Assembly: GCF_003675385.1 (NCBI RefSeq)
Contig: NZ_RCWZ01000004.1
Coordinates: 1 to 64,000, forward strand
Direction: 5' to 3'
DNA: 64,000 nt
Source of the DNA: Mucilaginibacter kameinonensis
Lineage (GTDB): Bacteria; Bacteroidota; Bacteroidia; Sphingobacteriales; Sphingobacteriaceae
The notes under the pieces were generated by a model. The model searched no databases, was not told the DNA's origin, and was given only the letters and a program-made list of their open reading frames with translations. The translations under genes were made by a program, and so were the position numbers. This document shows, piece by piece, positions 8,920 through 16,735 of the stretch (its first letter is position 1; each line of letters begins with the position of its first letter).

Positions 8920-9597
8920 ATGCTTAATAATAAGTTTAAAAGAAGATTGTTAACCACTTCCTTATCCCTCAACGCTGTATTTGTTTTATTTTTCGTTTCA
9001 AAGAGGATTTATTATGTGAACTACATTTTTTTTCATCCAAGCCCAACAGTTGATGAAAGATGGAATGTTTTCTTGAATTCAAAAAACGATGGCAAAGAAG
9101 TCGTTTTTTTGGGTACAAGTATAACCCAAGGTTTCAATGTCAGCAAAGAATTTAATACTCCTCTAATTAAAAATATGGGCTTTTCGGGGAATACAACCAG
9201 CACCATTTTGTCAAATTTAAAGCGCGTAATCTCAAGAAAGCCGTATAAGATTTTCATTGAGGGTGGAATAAATGATTTTAAGTACAAGATACCATTAGAT
9301 ACTGCTGTCTATAACATCGTTGAAATGATAAAATCAGTCCAGTTAAAATCTCCCAAAACGGTTTTATATATTCAATCAGAGTTTCCAACTAATTTAAAAA
9401 AATTGAACGACACTATTAATTTTTACAATATTAAAATCCAATCAATATGCAAGGAAAAAGGTGTCAATTTTATTAATATGCACAATGATTTTTTACGGCA
9501 TGGGAGTATTGATAGTAGCCTAACGTTGGATGGAACACATTTAAATGAGACCGGATATTTTTTTTGGAGGAAGAATATCGAACAATTTGTTCAATAA
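8920..9597 (+). CDS. membrane-anchored SGNH/GDSL hydrolase
   Basis: 225 residues from the ATG at 8920; an upstream TTG at 8914 is less likely. A single membrane segment near residues 10-28 follows a KFKRR stretch, giving an inside-to-outside anchor with the enzyme outside. SGNH blocks are visible: FLGTSITQG (block I, with Thr in place of Asp of GDS), GFSGN (II), GGINDF (III) and DGTHLN (V, catalytic Asp and His). The likely reaction is O-deacetylation of a surface sugar or lipid. It follows the fibre gene and is paralogous to the gene at 9754, so it could be a phage-encoded envelope modifier. Confidence 0.75.
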   Translation: MLNNKFKRRLLTTSLSLNAVFVLFFVSKRIYYVNYIFFHPSPTVDERWNVFLNSKNDGKEVVFLGTSITQGFNVSKEFNTPLIKNMGFSGNTTSTILSNLKRVISRKPYKIFIEGGINDFKYKIPLDTAVYNIVEMIKSVQLKSPKTVLYIQSEFPTNLKKLNDTINFYNIKIQSICKEKGVNFINMHNDFLRHGSIDSSLTLDGTHLNETGYFFWRKNIEQFVQ

Positions 9598-9741
9598 TAG
9601 AAGTTTTTTTCATTTAAGTAACAATAAATTCTATTGCGTTCATATTTAACTAACAAATATAAGGATATAAACACGGAACTTTTTTGCCTTCTTCAAGTGC
9701 GCAACCAGGTAATGTGTTTAAGTAAAGGACCATTAAGACTT

Positions 9742-9749
9742 TATCTTTG
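9742..9749 (+). promoter_or_regulatory. -7 box, probable leaderless promoter
   Basis: TATCTTTG matches the Bacteroidota -7 consensus TAnnTTTG. It ends four bases before the ATG at 9754, so transcription would begin at or next to the start codon. Confidence 0.5.
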
Positions 9750-9753
9750 ACAC

Positions 9754-10461
9754 ATGAAAAAATGGTTCATTTTATCAATTATTGCGAATATTATATGCTT
9801 ACCATTAGCGGGTATCTATATAGTTAGGAAAATTCAATTTTACAATAATGTAAATCCCAAACCCACAACTATTCAAAATGAAAATATCTTTTGGAAGATT
9901 CGGAATTCTGAATTTAAAGAGCTTAAAATAGATAGTAATTCAATAGTTTTTCTGGGAGATAGCCACACTCAAAATTTTGAAGTAGCGGAAGCTTTCAAAG
10001 ACATGCGTATAAAAAACAGGGGGATAATTTTAGATGGAACTCGCTCGGTACTTGAAAGACTTACCTATATCGCTGATAAGCATCCTAAAAAAATATTTAT
10101 TCAAATTGGCATCAATGATTTATTAAGTGGTGTTTCTCCGAAAACTATCACCGATGATTTTCAGAGCATTATACAGAGATTAACAAGCATTGCGCCACAT
10201 ACAAGTATCTATCTTCAAAGTGTGTTTCCAACAAACTGGGTTAAGTACGCAGATCATAAACCTGTCTTACATGACATTATCGAATTAAATAACCAATTGC
10301 AAATATTGGGCAGTAAACATGGTTGCACTTATGTGGACCTGTTTAGTCCGTTAGTAAAAAATAACGGACTAAACCCTCGTTATGATTGTGGCGATAGCCT
10401 ACATTTAAATGGGTCAGGTTATATTTTATGGAAAAATTATTTAAAGCGATATATAAATTAA
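9754..10461 (+). CDS. membrane-anchored SGNH/GDSL hydrolase, second copy
   Basis: 235 residues. An N-terminal membrane anchor (about 5-26) is followed by SGNH blocks FLGDSHTQNF (nucleophile Ser of GDS), NRGIILDGT, QIGINDL and DSLHLNGSG (Asp/His). Layout and size match the gene at 8920, although sequence identity looks modest, so the two are old paralogues or separate acquisitions. The predicted role is de-esterification of an envelope glycan, perhaps altering phage receptors. It has its own -7 box and is AT-rich compared with the structural genes. A host-derived moron is the alternative. Confidence 0.75.
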   Translation: MKKWFILSIIANIICLPLAGIYIVRKIQFYNNVNPKPTTIQNENIFWKIRNSEFKELKIDSNSIVFLGDSHTQNFEVAEAFKDMRIKNRGIILDGTRSVLERLTYIADKHPKKIFIQIGINDLLSGVSPKTITDDFQSIIQRLTSIAPHTSIYLQSVFPTNWVKYADHKPVLHDIIELNNQLQILGSKHGCTYVDLFSPLVKNNGLNPRYDCGDSLHLNGSGYILWKNYLKRYIN

Positions 10462-10763
10462 TAGGTCTTTAAAGCCGTTTCATCTTTTAAAGATGCCTTA
10501 TGAAATAATTCTTCCCAATTGTTTATTTCTTTAAGCATATGTAAAAAGGCAGCGTAGTGGATCATGTCTTTTTTCAGGAATCAGTTAGAATTTCAAGATG
10601 CTATCCCCATGCATATAAAACACCTACTTTATTGGCAATTGTAGCCCTGTAATATTTCCAATCGTTTAATATAACCCATAAAGCGAAAGATCGTCACCCG
10701 ACACTGATCGGTCAACGCTAAACATGTGGAACCAATTATACATTCACACAACCAACACCCACC
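10462..10763 (-). pseudogene. decayed coding remnant, minus strand
   Basis: No intact gene is seen. Read on the minus strand, two protein-like pieces occur in different frames: DWKYYRATIANKVGVLYAWG (about 10602-10664) and, nearer the end, DMIHYAAFLHMLKEINNWEE through LKTY-stop (about 10460-10570). Stops and frame changes separate them, which fits a broken gene left at the prophage border. The original function is not recognised. Confidence 0.3.
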
Positions 10764-11015
10764 ATGACAACATTTGAACACAGAGAAATCAGAGGCATCA
10801 CCATAAAAAATATGATCGTAACTATTGCGAGCACTATAAGTATTGTTGTATCCGTTATGACGGGCTATTTCCAGCTCAAAGGCGATATAAAAGATATCCG
10901 CTCATCGCAGGAAACACAAAGCCGAATTAACGAGATCAGGTTAAAAGTGCTTGAAGGGCAGGTGAACGTACTTCAACAGGAAGTTCAGGGATTAAAAGAG
11001 GGAAAGAAATCTTAA
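10764..11015 (+). CDS. small membrane protein, holin or spanin-like
   Basis: 83 residues: about 15 polar residues, one membrane segment (about 17-36, MIVTIASTISIVVSVMTGYF) and a C-terminal coiled coil with heptads (about 45-78, RLKVLEGQVNVLQQEVQGLK). One membrane segment plus a coiled coil, at the end of a phage region after tail genes, fits a small lysis-module or holin-like protein. No lysozyme is next to it, so the role is only suggested. Confidence 0.45.
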   Translation: MTTFEHREIRGITIKNMIVTIASTISIVVSVMTGYFQLKGDIKDIRSSQETQSRINEIRLKVLEGQVNVLQQEVQGLKEGKKS

Positions 11016-11032
11016 ATATTGCGTTTTAGGTG

Positions 11033-11116
11033 TGCCCAGAACGAGATTCGAACTCGTACATCCTTACGAATGCCACCCCCTCAAGATGGTGCGTCTACCA
11101 ATTTCGCCACCTGGGC
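11033..11116 (-). tRNA. tRNA-Leu(GAG)
   Basis: 84 nt on the minus strand. Acceptor GCCCAGG pairs with TCTGGGC, discriminator A. The anticodon loop TTGAGGG sits on stem CCATC/GGTGG and gives GAG, reading CUC. A variable arm and the GTTCGAATC T-loop are present; CCA is not encoded. Its 3' end faces the prophage, the usual orientation for integration into a tRNA 3' end. Confidence 0.95.
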
Positions 11117-11179
11117 TTTTAAAAAATGTGAGAACCTTTCAATTCTCACATTTCAATTTTTCCTTACTTAGAAAAGGCG

Positions 11180-11263
11180 TGCCCGAAGAGAGACTCGAAC
11201 TCTCAAGAGACAATTCTCAACGGCTTCTGAGACCGCAACGTTTACCAATTTCGCCATCCGGGC
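11180..11263 (-). tRNA. tRNA-Leu(CAG)
   Basis: 84 nt on the minus strand. Acceptor GCCCGGA pairs with TTCGGGC, discriminator A. The anticodon loop CTCAGAA on stem GCGGT/GCCGT gives CAG, reading CUG. The long variable arm of the leucine class is present. It lies 63 bp upstream of tRNA-Leu(GAG) and is probably co-transcribed with it. Confidence 0.95.
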
Positions 11264-11404
11264 TTATCGTTTTATTAACAAGCGTGCAAATATAATCGTT
11301 TCCGGCAAATTGCAACTTAATAAATTAAAAAATCAAAATTATGTTGTTAAACGCTCCTTTAAGAGATAACTTAGGTTTTCATAAAACACTTTATATCAAA
11401 CTAA

Positions 11405-12430
11405 ATGAAGCTAAGTCGCGTTTTTATTTCTGGCATTTTATTTTGTTCTCTATCCTTTAATTCTGCTTTAAAAGCACAAACAATTACCATTTTGCAGCAA
11501 GATAAACCTACAAGTATCCGTGGGTTATCTGTTGTTGATGATAAAACGGCGTGGGTAAGCGGCAACAAAGGATACATTGCTAAAACCAATGATGGCGGTA
11601 AAACCTGGGACTGGCAACAAATAAAAGGCTATGAAAAATCCGACTTCCGGGATATCGAAGCTTTTAATGATAAGGAAGCTGTGATCATGAGTGCAGGTTC
11701 CCCCTCCTTCATTTTAAAAACAGTAGATGGTGGACAAACCTGGCAGGAAAAATACAAGAAAGCTGATACAACTTATTTTTTAGACGCCATGGATTTTGTC
11801 GGCAAACTCCACGGCTATATCTTAGGTGATCCCATCAACAACAAATTTTTATTATTGGAAACTAAAGACGGTGGCGAAACATGGAATGAATCCAAGAATC
11901 CCCCGGTTGCTTTAGCCGGCGAAGCCGCGTTTGCAGCAAGTGGAACTTGCCTCAGAGTATCGGATAAAGGAACGATATATATTGCTTCTGGAGGAAAAAG
12001 AGCAAGACTTATTTCGTTAAAACCAAATGCCAACTCATGGCAGTATTCAAATCTGCCCATCGCTCATGGCCAAAGCAGCGAGGGTGCCTTTTCATTGTCA
12101 ATAGGCCAAAATCAAGGAATTGTAGTTGGTGGTGATTATGCTCAAGATAAAAAAACAGATTCGGCTGCGACTATCTACACCTCCTCCTACCCTATTCCAA
12201 GTTTCACATTGCCACAAACAAGCCCGGCAGGTTTTCAATCATCTGTTGAATATATAAAATCAGATATATTCCTATCAACCGGAACGCCTGGAAGCAATAT
12301 AACCCTTGATGGAGGAAGGACATGGAAGCAGATTGACGGCACAAGTTTTAACGTTTGCCGCAAAGCCAAGCGCGGAAAACTTGTGTTATTAGCTGGGAAC
12401 GGCGGTAAAATAGGCATTCTGAAATTATAG
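11405..12430 (+). CDS. secreted BNR/YCF48-like beta-propeller protein
   Basis: 341 residues with a signal peptide (1-24, ending ALKAQ). At least four Asp-box motifs of the form D-G-G-x-T-W occur: NDGGKTW (about 62), VDGGQTW, KDGGETW and LDGGRTW near the C-terminus. These mark a beta-propeller of the BNR/sialidase-like or YCF48 type. Such proteins are often annotated as oxidoreductases in Bacteroidota without enzyme evidence. No sialidase Arg triad is evident. It stands alone between two tRNA groups. Confidence 0.75.
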   Translation: MKLSRVFISGILFCSLSFNSALKAQTITILQQDKPTSIRGLSVVDDKTAWVSGNKGYIAKTNDGGKTWDWQQIKGYEKSDFRDIEAFNDKEAVIMSAGSPSFILKTVDGGQTWQEKYKKADTTYFLDAMDFVGKLHGYILGDPINNKFLLLETKDGGETWNESKNPPVALAGEAAFAASGTCLRVSDKGTIYIASGGKRARLISLKPNANSWQYSNLPIAHGQSSEGAFSLSIGQNQGIVVGGDYAQDKKTDSAATIYTSSYPIPSFTLPQTSPAGFQSSVEYIKSDIFLSTGTPGSNITLDGGRTWKQIDGTSFNVCRKAKRGKLVLLAGNGGKIGILKL

Positions 12431-12483
12431 TTTACTGGTTATTAATAGCTTAAAAAAAGCTTTACATTAATTTAAAAAATAGC

Positions 12484-12514
12484 TTGCAGGGTATAATTAA
12501 GAACCCTATATTTG
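12484..12514 (+). promoter_or_regulatory. promoter of the tRNA-Lys array
   Basis: A TTG at 12484-12486 and the -7 box TATATTTG at 12507-12514 are 20 bases apart, matching the Bacteroidota TTTG/TAnnTTTG promoter. The first tRNA begins 48 bases downstream. Confidence 0.65.
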
Positions 12515-12562
12515 CACCACTTTAAACGGAAACGATAATCGGAACGAAGAAGTTTAAAGAAT

Positions 12563-12635
12563 GATTCCGTAGCTCAGCCGGTAGAGCATAACACTTTTAA
12601 TGTTGGGGTCCTGGGTTCGAGTCCCAGCGGGATCA
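12563..12635 (+). tRNA. tRNA-Lys(TTT), copy 1
   Basis: 73 nt. Acceptor GATTCCG pairs with CGGGATC, discriminator A. The anticodon loop CTTTTAA on stem TAACA/TGTTG gives TTT, reading AAA and AAG. D and T arms are canonical. It is followed by a short terminator-like hairpin (12637-12656, AAAGCCTT/AAGGCTTT plus T-run). Confidence 0.97.
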
Positions 12636-12719
12636 CAAAGCCTTCAAAAAAGGCTTTTCTTTTTAAAAATAAAAGCTGTCTTTAACAGCTTCGCCTTAAC
12701 AGCGAGAAGTTTAAAGAAT

Positions 12720-12792
12720 GATTCCGTAGCTCAGCCGGTAGAGCATAACACTTTTAATGTTGGGGTCCTGGGTTCGAGTCCCAGCGGGATCA
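12720..12792 (+). tRNA. tRNA-Lys(TTT), copy 2
   Basis: Identical to the copy at 12563, 157 bp downstream, with the same downstream hairpin. Each copy is separated by a terminator-like hairpin, so read-through or processing is needed if only the first promoter is used. Confidence 0.97.
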
Positions 12793-12876
12793 CAAAGCCT
12801 TCAAAAAAGGCTTTTCTTTTTAAAAATAAAAGCTGTCTTTAACAGCTTCGCCTTAACAGCGAGAAGTTTAAAGAAT

Positions 12877-12949
12877 GATTCCGTAGCTCAGCCGGTAGAG
12901 CATAACACTTTTAATGTTGGGGTCCTGGGTTCGAGTCCCAGCGGGATCA
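12877..12949 (+). tRNA. tRNA-Lys(TTT), copy 3
   Basis: Identical tRNA body to copies 1 and 2. It is followed by a different, stronger hairpin at 12953-12974 (AAAAGCCTTC/GAAGGCTTTT), which probably ends the array transcript. Confidence 0.97.
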
Positions 12950-13033
12950 CAGAAAAGCCTTCAAGTGAAGGCTTTTCTTATTTATATCCAAATTAAAATC
13001 ACGTAAATAATTGGTATCTGGTAGGTTATTCAT

Positions 13034-15472
13034 TTAATTTCCAGAAGGCGCTCCCTGAACATCGTCATTGCTGATACCGCGTTTATTTTTCTTCACAGCT
13101 TCTTTCAGCTTACCGAAACGGTAATTCAGGCTGACGGTAAAGCCTCTGAAATAGGCGCGGTTAATATTTGTCTGAGTAAAATCAGGGCCGAACGAGCTCC
13201 TGATGTTATTCCTGTATTTACTGAAAGGATTGTTTACCGTGGTCGAAAACGAAAGTTTATCCTTCACTAAATCCTTATTAACAGTGAATGATACACTGGC
13301 GTAAGGGTTTGAGGTACCCTGGATAGAAAGATTAGGGCCGTTCAGAAACACATTTGTACTAACCCGCCAACCCTGTTCAAAATTATAGCCGCTGTTTAGC
13401 GACGCTCCATACATAAAGCCCTGATTTTTCACCAACTGCCCATTCACTATACCCTGCACACGACCATGCGCAATTCTTCCGTTAAATGATGTGTTCCATC
13501 TCTTGGTGATAGGATAATTGATATTGCCGTTGAACGTAAACAGGCGGGCCTTGCCGGTATTATCAAAACTATTGCGGGTAATATTCGTGGCCGAATCGAA
13601 AACCACAACTGGCATGATTAGGTCATTAAAATAATTGTAGCCCAGCATCAAGTTTAACGAAGCCTTTTGAGTTCTGCTGTAACTCAACTGGATACTATTG
13701 GAAACCGCGGGCCTAAGATTAGGGTTTCCCGACGATTCGAAGTTTGGATTCGAGCGGTCTACAAAGGGGTTTAGCTGATATATACCTGGGCGCTGTATCC
13801 TTTGTGAAAACCCGAGATTAATCGTACCGGCACTTTTAAACCGTTTATTTATACTTACTGAAGGCACTATATTAAAAAAGTTTTTGTTCAGCTGCGATGA
13901 AGTAGAAATAAAATCAGCATCGATCAGTGTCTCCTCTACCCTTGCACCGGCCTTAAAACTCCAGTTTTGCAAAGTGTAGCTATAAGTGTTGTATGCACCC
14001 AATACATTTTGCCTATTATTGAATTTATTACTTCTCGATGGGTCTGTTTCAAAATCACCCGCCGCTTCGTCATATCCGAGGTATTGATAATCGCTCTTAT
14101 TATCACGCATGATTGCTTTTAGCCCCATTTCGATAGTTAACTTCTTTACAGGTTGTACATAATCTACCTGGAAAGTCTGTTCAGAAGATTCGTCTTCATT
14201 GTGTTGCAGGTAATCGGGCGTGGTATAGTTCACTCGGTTTGATGCCGTCAGCGCCGCGTTCTGCCTGTTGTTGAATGTATAATACTGATAAGAAAATGTG
14301 AGCAGCCTTTGCTTGTTGCTTTTAAAACCCAATTGATAATTTAAACCTACATTAAAGCCCCTGCCGCCCGAGGTATTATTATTATAAAGATCGTACTGCT
14401 GAACCATATCGCCTGCTTGGTTCAAAACGGAATTTTGCGTATTGATGCCGTCCTGGTTATTTCCATTAACATTGAATTGTCCCGAAATAAGGTTAAGGCT
14501 ATCTATTTCATAGCTGATCCCAACTTCCGCATAGCCATTTTTACCATCCCACTCTGCAGTATTATTTTGGCTAAGATTGGTAGGATTACTCCCGGTGGTA
14601 AGCCTGGCAATAGAACTGCGTACTTCGGGCGAATTAGAAATATTACCGCCAAAATAACTCGATACCTCCAGCTTACCCTGTTTAGACGAAAATGACCCGC
14701 CCAATCTGGGGCCACCAACCGGGAATACATGGCTAAGGTTTAGCGTACCATTGTATCCGTTGCTTACTTTTTTATTGGTCACTATATTGATGATACCCGC
14801 CAACCCCTCAGCATCATATTTAGACGAAGGATTGGTAATTACCTCGATGCTTTGAATGGTTGAAGCAGGCATACTTTTGAGGATATTTTTCGGATCGCGC
14901 TCCATCATACTCGATGGTTTACCATTAACAAATATGCGGTAACCGCTATTCCCCTTCAAAAGGATATTATCGTCGCCATCTACGCTTAACAAAGGCACTT
15001 TGCGCATCATCTCCAGAACACTACTACTTTTACTGTCCGGGTCGGATTTTAAGTCGTAGGTGAGTTTATCAATCTCCTGTTTAATGATCGGTCTGTCGGC
15101 GGTTATAGCTACCGTTTTAAGCTGGGTAGTTTGTTCACCGATAGCTATGCTTCCCAGGTTTATGGAAGGCTTTGTATTTTCCGTTAAATCAGCAGGCAAC
15201 GTTTTTGTGTTAAAACCGACACTAACCATGGAGAGGGAATATTTTCCTGATGGCAGTTTTTCAAACCTGAACGTCCCATCAGTTTTGGTCACAGCCGTGC
15301 GCACCAATTGCTTTGCTTCATTACGCAGGTTTACGGTTACATAACCCATCGGTTGTTTGGATAGCGAATCTGTCGCAATTCCGCTTATTGCGAATAATGT
15401 ATGCGCTTTCTGCCCGAATGCAGGGAACATAATGATTAAAAATAAGATAGCGGGTAACAATTTTAGTTTCAT
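13034..15472 (-). CDS. TonB-dependent outer-membrane receptor (carboxypeptidase-regulatory type)
   Basis: 812 residues from the ATG at 15472. The open frame continues 26 codons upstream, but this Met opens a clear signal peptide (MKLKLLPAILFLIIMFPAFG). Residues about 25-110 form a carboxypeptidase-regulatory beta-sandwich, then a plug domain (about 120-230, KLTYDLKSDPDSKSSSVLEM and INIVTN), then a beta-barrel with the RPGIYQLNPF pattern of the outer-membrane beta-barrel-3 family. Import uses TonB and ExbBD energy; the substrate is unknown. No SusD partner is adjacent, so polysaccharide uptake is less likely than peptide, siderophore or metal uptake. Confidence 0.85.
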   Translation of the reverse strand: MKLKLLPAILFLIIMFPAFGQKAHTLFAISGIATDSLSKQPMGYVTVNLRNEAKQLVRTAVTKTDGTFRFEKLPSGKYSLSMVSVGFNTKTLPADLTENTKPSINLGSIAIGEQTTQLKTVAITADRPIIKQEIDKLTYDLKSDPDSKSSSVLEMMRKVPLLSVDGDDNILLKGNSGYRIFVNGKPSSMMERDPKNILKSMPASTIQSIEVITNPSSKYDAEGLAGIINIVTNKKVSNGYNGTLNLSHVFPVGGPRLGGSFSSKQGKLEVSSYFGGNISNSPEVRSSIARLTTGSNPTNLSQNNTAEWDGKNGYAEVGISYEIDSLNLISGQFNVNGNNQDGINTQNSVLNQAGDMVQQYDLYNNNTSGGRGFNVGLNYQLGFKSNKQRLLTFSYQYYTFNNRQNAALTASNRVNYTTPDYLQHNEDESSEQTFQVDYVQPVKKLTIEMGLKAIMRDNKSDYQYLGYDEAAGDFETDPSRSNKFNNRQNVLGAYNTYSYTLQNWSFKAGARVEETLIDADFISTSSQLNKNFFNIVPSVSINKRFKSAGTINLGFSQRIQRPGIYQLNPFVDRSNPNFESSGNPNLRPAVSNSIQLSYSRTQKASLNLMLGYNYFNDLIMPVVVFDSATNITRNSFDNTGKARLFTFNGNINYPITKRWNTSFNGRIAHGRVQGIVNGQLVKNQGFMYGASLNSGYNFEQGWRVSTNVFLNGPNLSIQGTSNPYASVSFTVNKDLVKDKLSFSTTVNNPFSKYRNNIRSSFGPDFTQTNINRAYFRGFTVSLNYRFGKLKEAVKKNKRGISNDDVQGAPSGN

Positions 15473-15550
15473 GATGATGTGATAGGTAAAATGTTTGACA
15501 TAAATTTTGGAACCGCTCCAAATCAAATTACAATCCATAATACCATGCAA

Positions 15551-15770
15551 TACATAGTACTATAAACATAGGACTACATCCCAAATGAATTTGTTACATC
15601 TAACCGAAATAAAAATTTAAATCATCCTATCACCGCCAATTTGATCAAATCTGGCATGTTAAATAAAACCCAAAGTTGGTCTATTATATTCTCTGCTAAA
15701 TTACTGACAGCTTTTTGCCGAATGCCATAAGTAACTATTGCAGGTTTTAATTTAAGTAAATACCGTTCTT
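15551..15770. other. AT-rich spacer, nothing recognised
   Basis: Upstream region of the receptor gene and downstream of the next minus-strand gene. No gene or RNA is seen. Confidence 0.5.
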
Positions 15771-15810
15771 AATGAATATCCAAAAATCACGAACTTATAC
15801 ATATAATAAA

Positions 15811-15838
15811 AAAGCCTTCCCTTATCCGGGAAGGCTTT
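15811..15838 (-). terminator. intrinsic terminator
   Basis: Hairpin AAAGCCTTCCC/GGGAAGGCTTT with a 6-base loop, followed on the minus strand by TTTTTATTAT. It ends the minus-strand gene at 15841. Confidence 0.8.
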
Positions 15839-15840
15839 CT

Positions 15841-16308
15841 TTATCGCCCCAAATAAGAATTGAGCAATGTTTCCCAATCCTTCGCCTGTTTTTCAAATTG
15901 TTTCAGTTTCATTTCATTGTCCTGAAATTGTTGATAAAAGGGAAGAGTATCGAGTACCCTGTTTTGCGCATCGGCTATCTGCAATGAAATTGAACGTACC
16001 GAAGTGCCGTTCATGGTCTTCAGCACATAAGTTCTCACGGCTTTTGTCAGGTTATATACTTCAACTTCGGATTGTGAAACATGGGTCAGTAACAGTATTT
16101 TACTTGGCTTGGCCCAGCCTATGATCTTATTGCTAAGGGTTTCATACCTGGTAAGCTCGAGGCTCAGGTCGGCCGCTTTGCGCAGTAATCTATCTTCCAA
16201 CAACTTCTGCTGCTTCTGTTTTGAGCGCTTGGCGATAATATAAAACGGCACGCTAAAAAGCGTCACCAACCCTCCTGCAATCAGGGAGTTTTCTAAAATG
16301 TGAGTCAT
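15841..16308 (-). CDS. membrane-anchored coiled-coil protein, unknown
   Basis: 155 residues. One N-terminal membrane segment (about 8-26, SLIAGGLVTLFSVPFYIIA) is followed by a basic stretch KRSKQKQQK and long helices (27-75 and 110-150), so the bulk is probably cytoplasmic. No recognised domain. It lies 70 bp downstream of the antiporter/PFHxFW pair on the same strand and may belong to that operon. Terminator at 15811-15838. Confidence 0.6.
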   Translation of the reverse strand: MTHILENSLIAGGLVTLFSVPFYIIAKRSKQKQQKLLEDRLLRKAADLSLELTRYETLSNKIIGWAKPSKILLLTHVSQSEVEVYNLTKAVRTYVLKTMNGTSVRSISLQIADAQNRVLDTLPFYQQFQDNEMKLKQFEKQAKDWETLLNSYLGR

Positions 16309-16378
16309 ACTAAAATTTTCTAAATAAGTTTAAAAGAAGCCGTACGCTTCGTTGATTATAGCGGAAAACTTAGTGATA

Positions 16379-16735
16379 TCACCAAAAAACATGGAAGGGA
16401 AAGAGCATCAGCAGAACCCTGCGAGGTATTTGACAATTGCGCAAGATTATGTTACATGAACGTGCGGCCTCAGGAACACTAAACAGATTGGCAAGTTGAT
16501 CTGCAACGAAGGCCGGATGCGAAATAAAATGAGTTGGTGGGGCCTCCCTAATTAAAATAGAAGCCAGAGAGGTTTCCTCCGCAAGACTTTCAAATTGGAT
16601 ATGAAAGTGCTGTTTTACAATATGCCCCGACACGTGAGCTTTCGCCGCACCACTACCAGCCTTCGCTGTAAAAGCCAAGAACAGCAAACCGGTTACTGTA
16701 AGCAGTTTAAATAATCTGTAAAACATCTTAAACAT
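16379..16735 (-). CDS. small secreted protein with C-terminal PFHxFW motif (1 of 3)
   Basis: 118 residues. Signal peptide about 1-26 (LLFLAFTAKA). The mature part is His-containing and low in recognisable domains, and the protein ends exactly in LFPFHVFW. Two other proteins here (18948, 39817) end in YPFHAFW and FPFHDFW with otherwise dissimilar sequence. The start ATG shares one base with the stop TAA of the Na+/H+ antiporter gene (TAATG), so the two are translationally coupled. Function unknown; an accessory or C-terminal targeting role is possible. Confidence 0.7.
   Translation of the reverse strand: MFKMFYRLFKLLTVTGLLFLAFTAKAGSGAAKAHVSGHIVKQHFHIQFESLAEETSLASILIREAPPTHFISHPAFVADQLANLFSVPEAARSCNIILRNCQIPRRVLLMLFPFHVFW

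Larger units (their letters stand above)
12545..12976. repeat. three tandem 157-bp tRNA-Lys units
   Basis: The tRNA, its hairpin and a further spacer (AAAAGCTGTCTTTAACAGC and GAGAAGTTTAAAGAAT) repeat with a period of exactly 157 bp, with starts at 12563, 12720 and 12877. Copies 1 and 2 look identical over the whole unit; the third diverges after the tRNA. This is recent tandem amplification. Confidence 0.95.

Noticed and set aside
11032..11295. ORF across 11032-11295
   Set aside because: It covers two tRNA-Leu genes on the opposite strand; no protein-like features.
12600..12996. ORFs beginning MLGSWVRVPAGSQ
   Set aside because: They are read through the tRNA-Lys genes and their hairpins; the repeated protein is a by-product of the tandem tRNA units.
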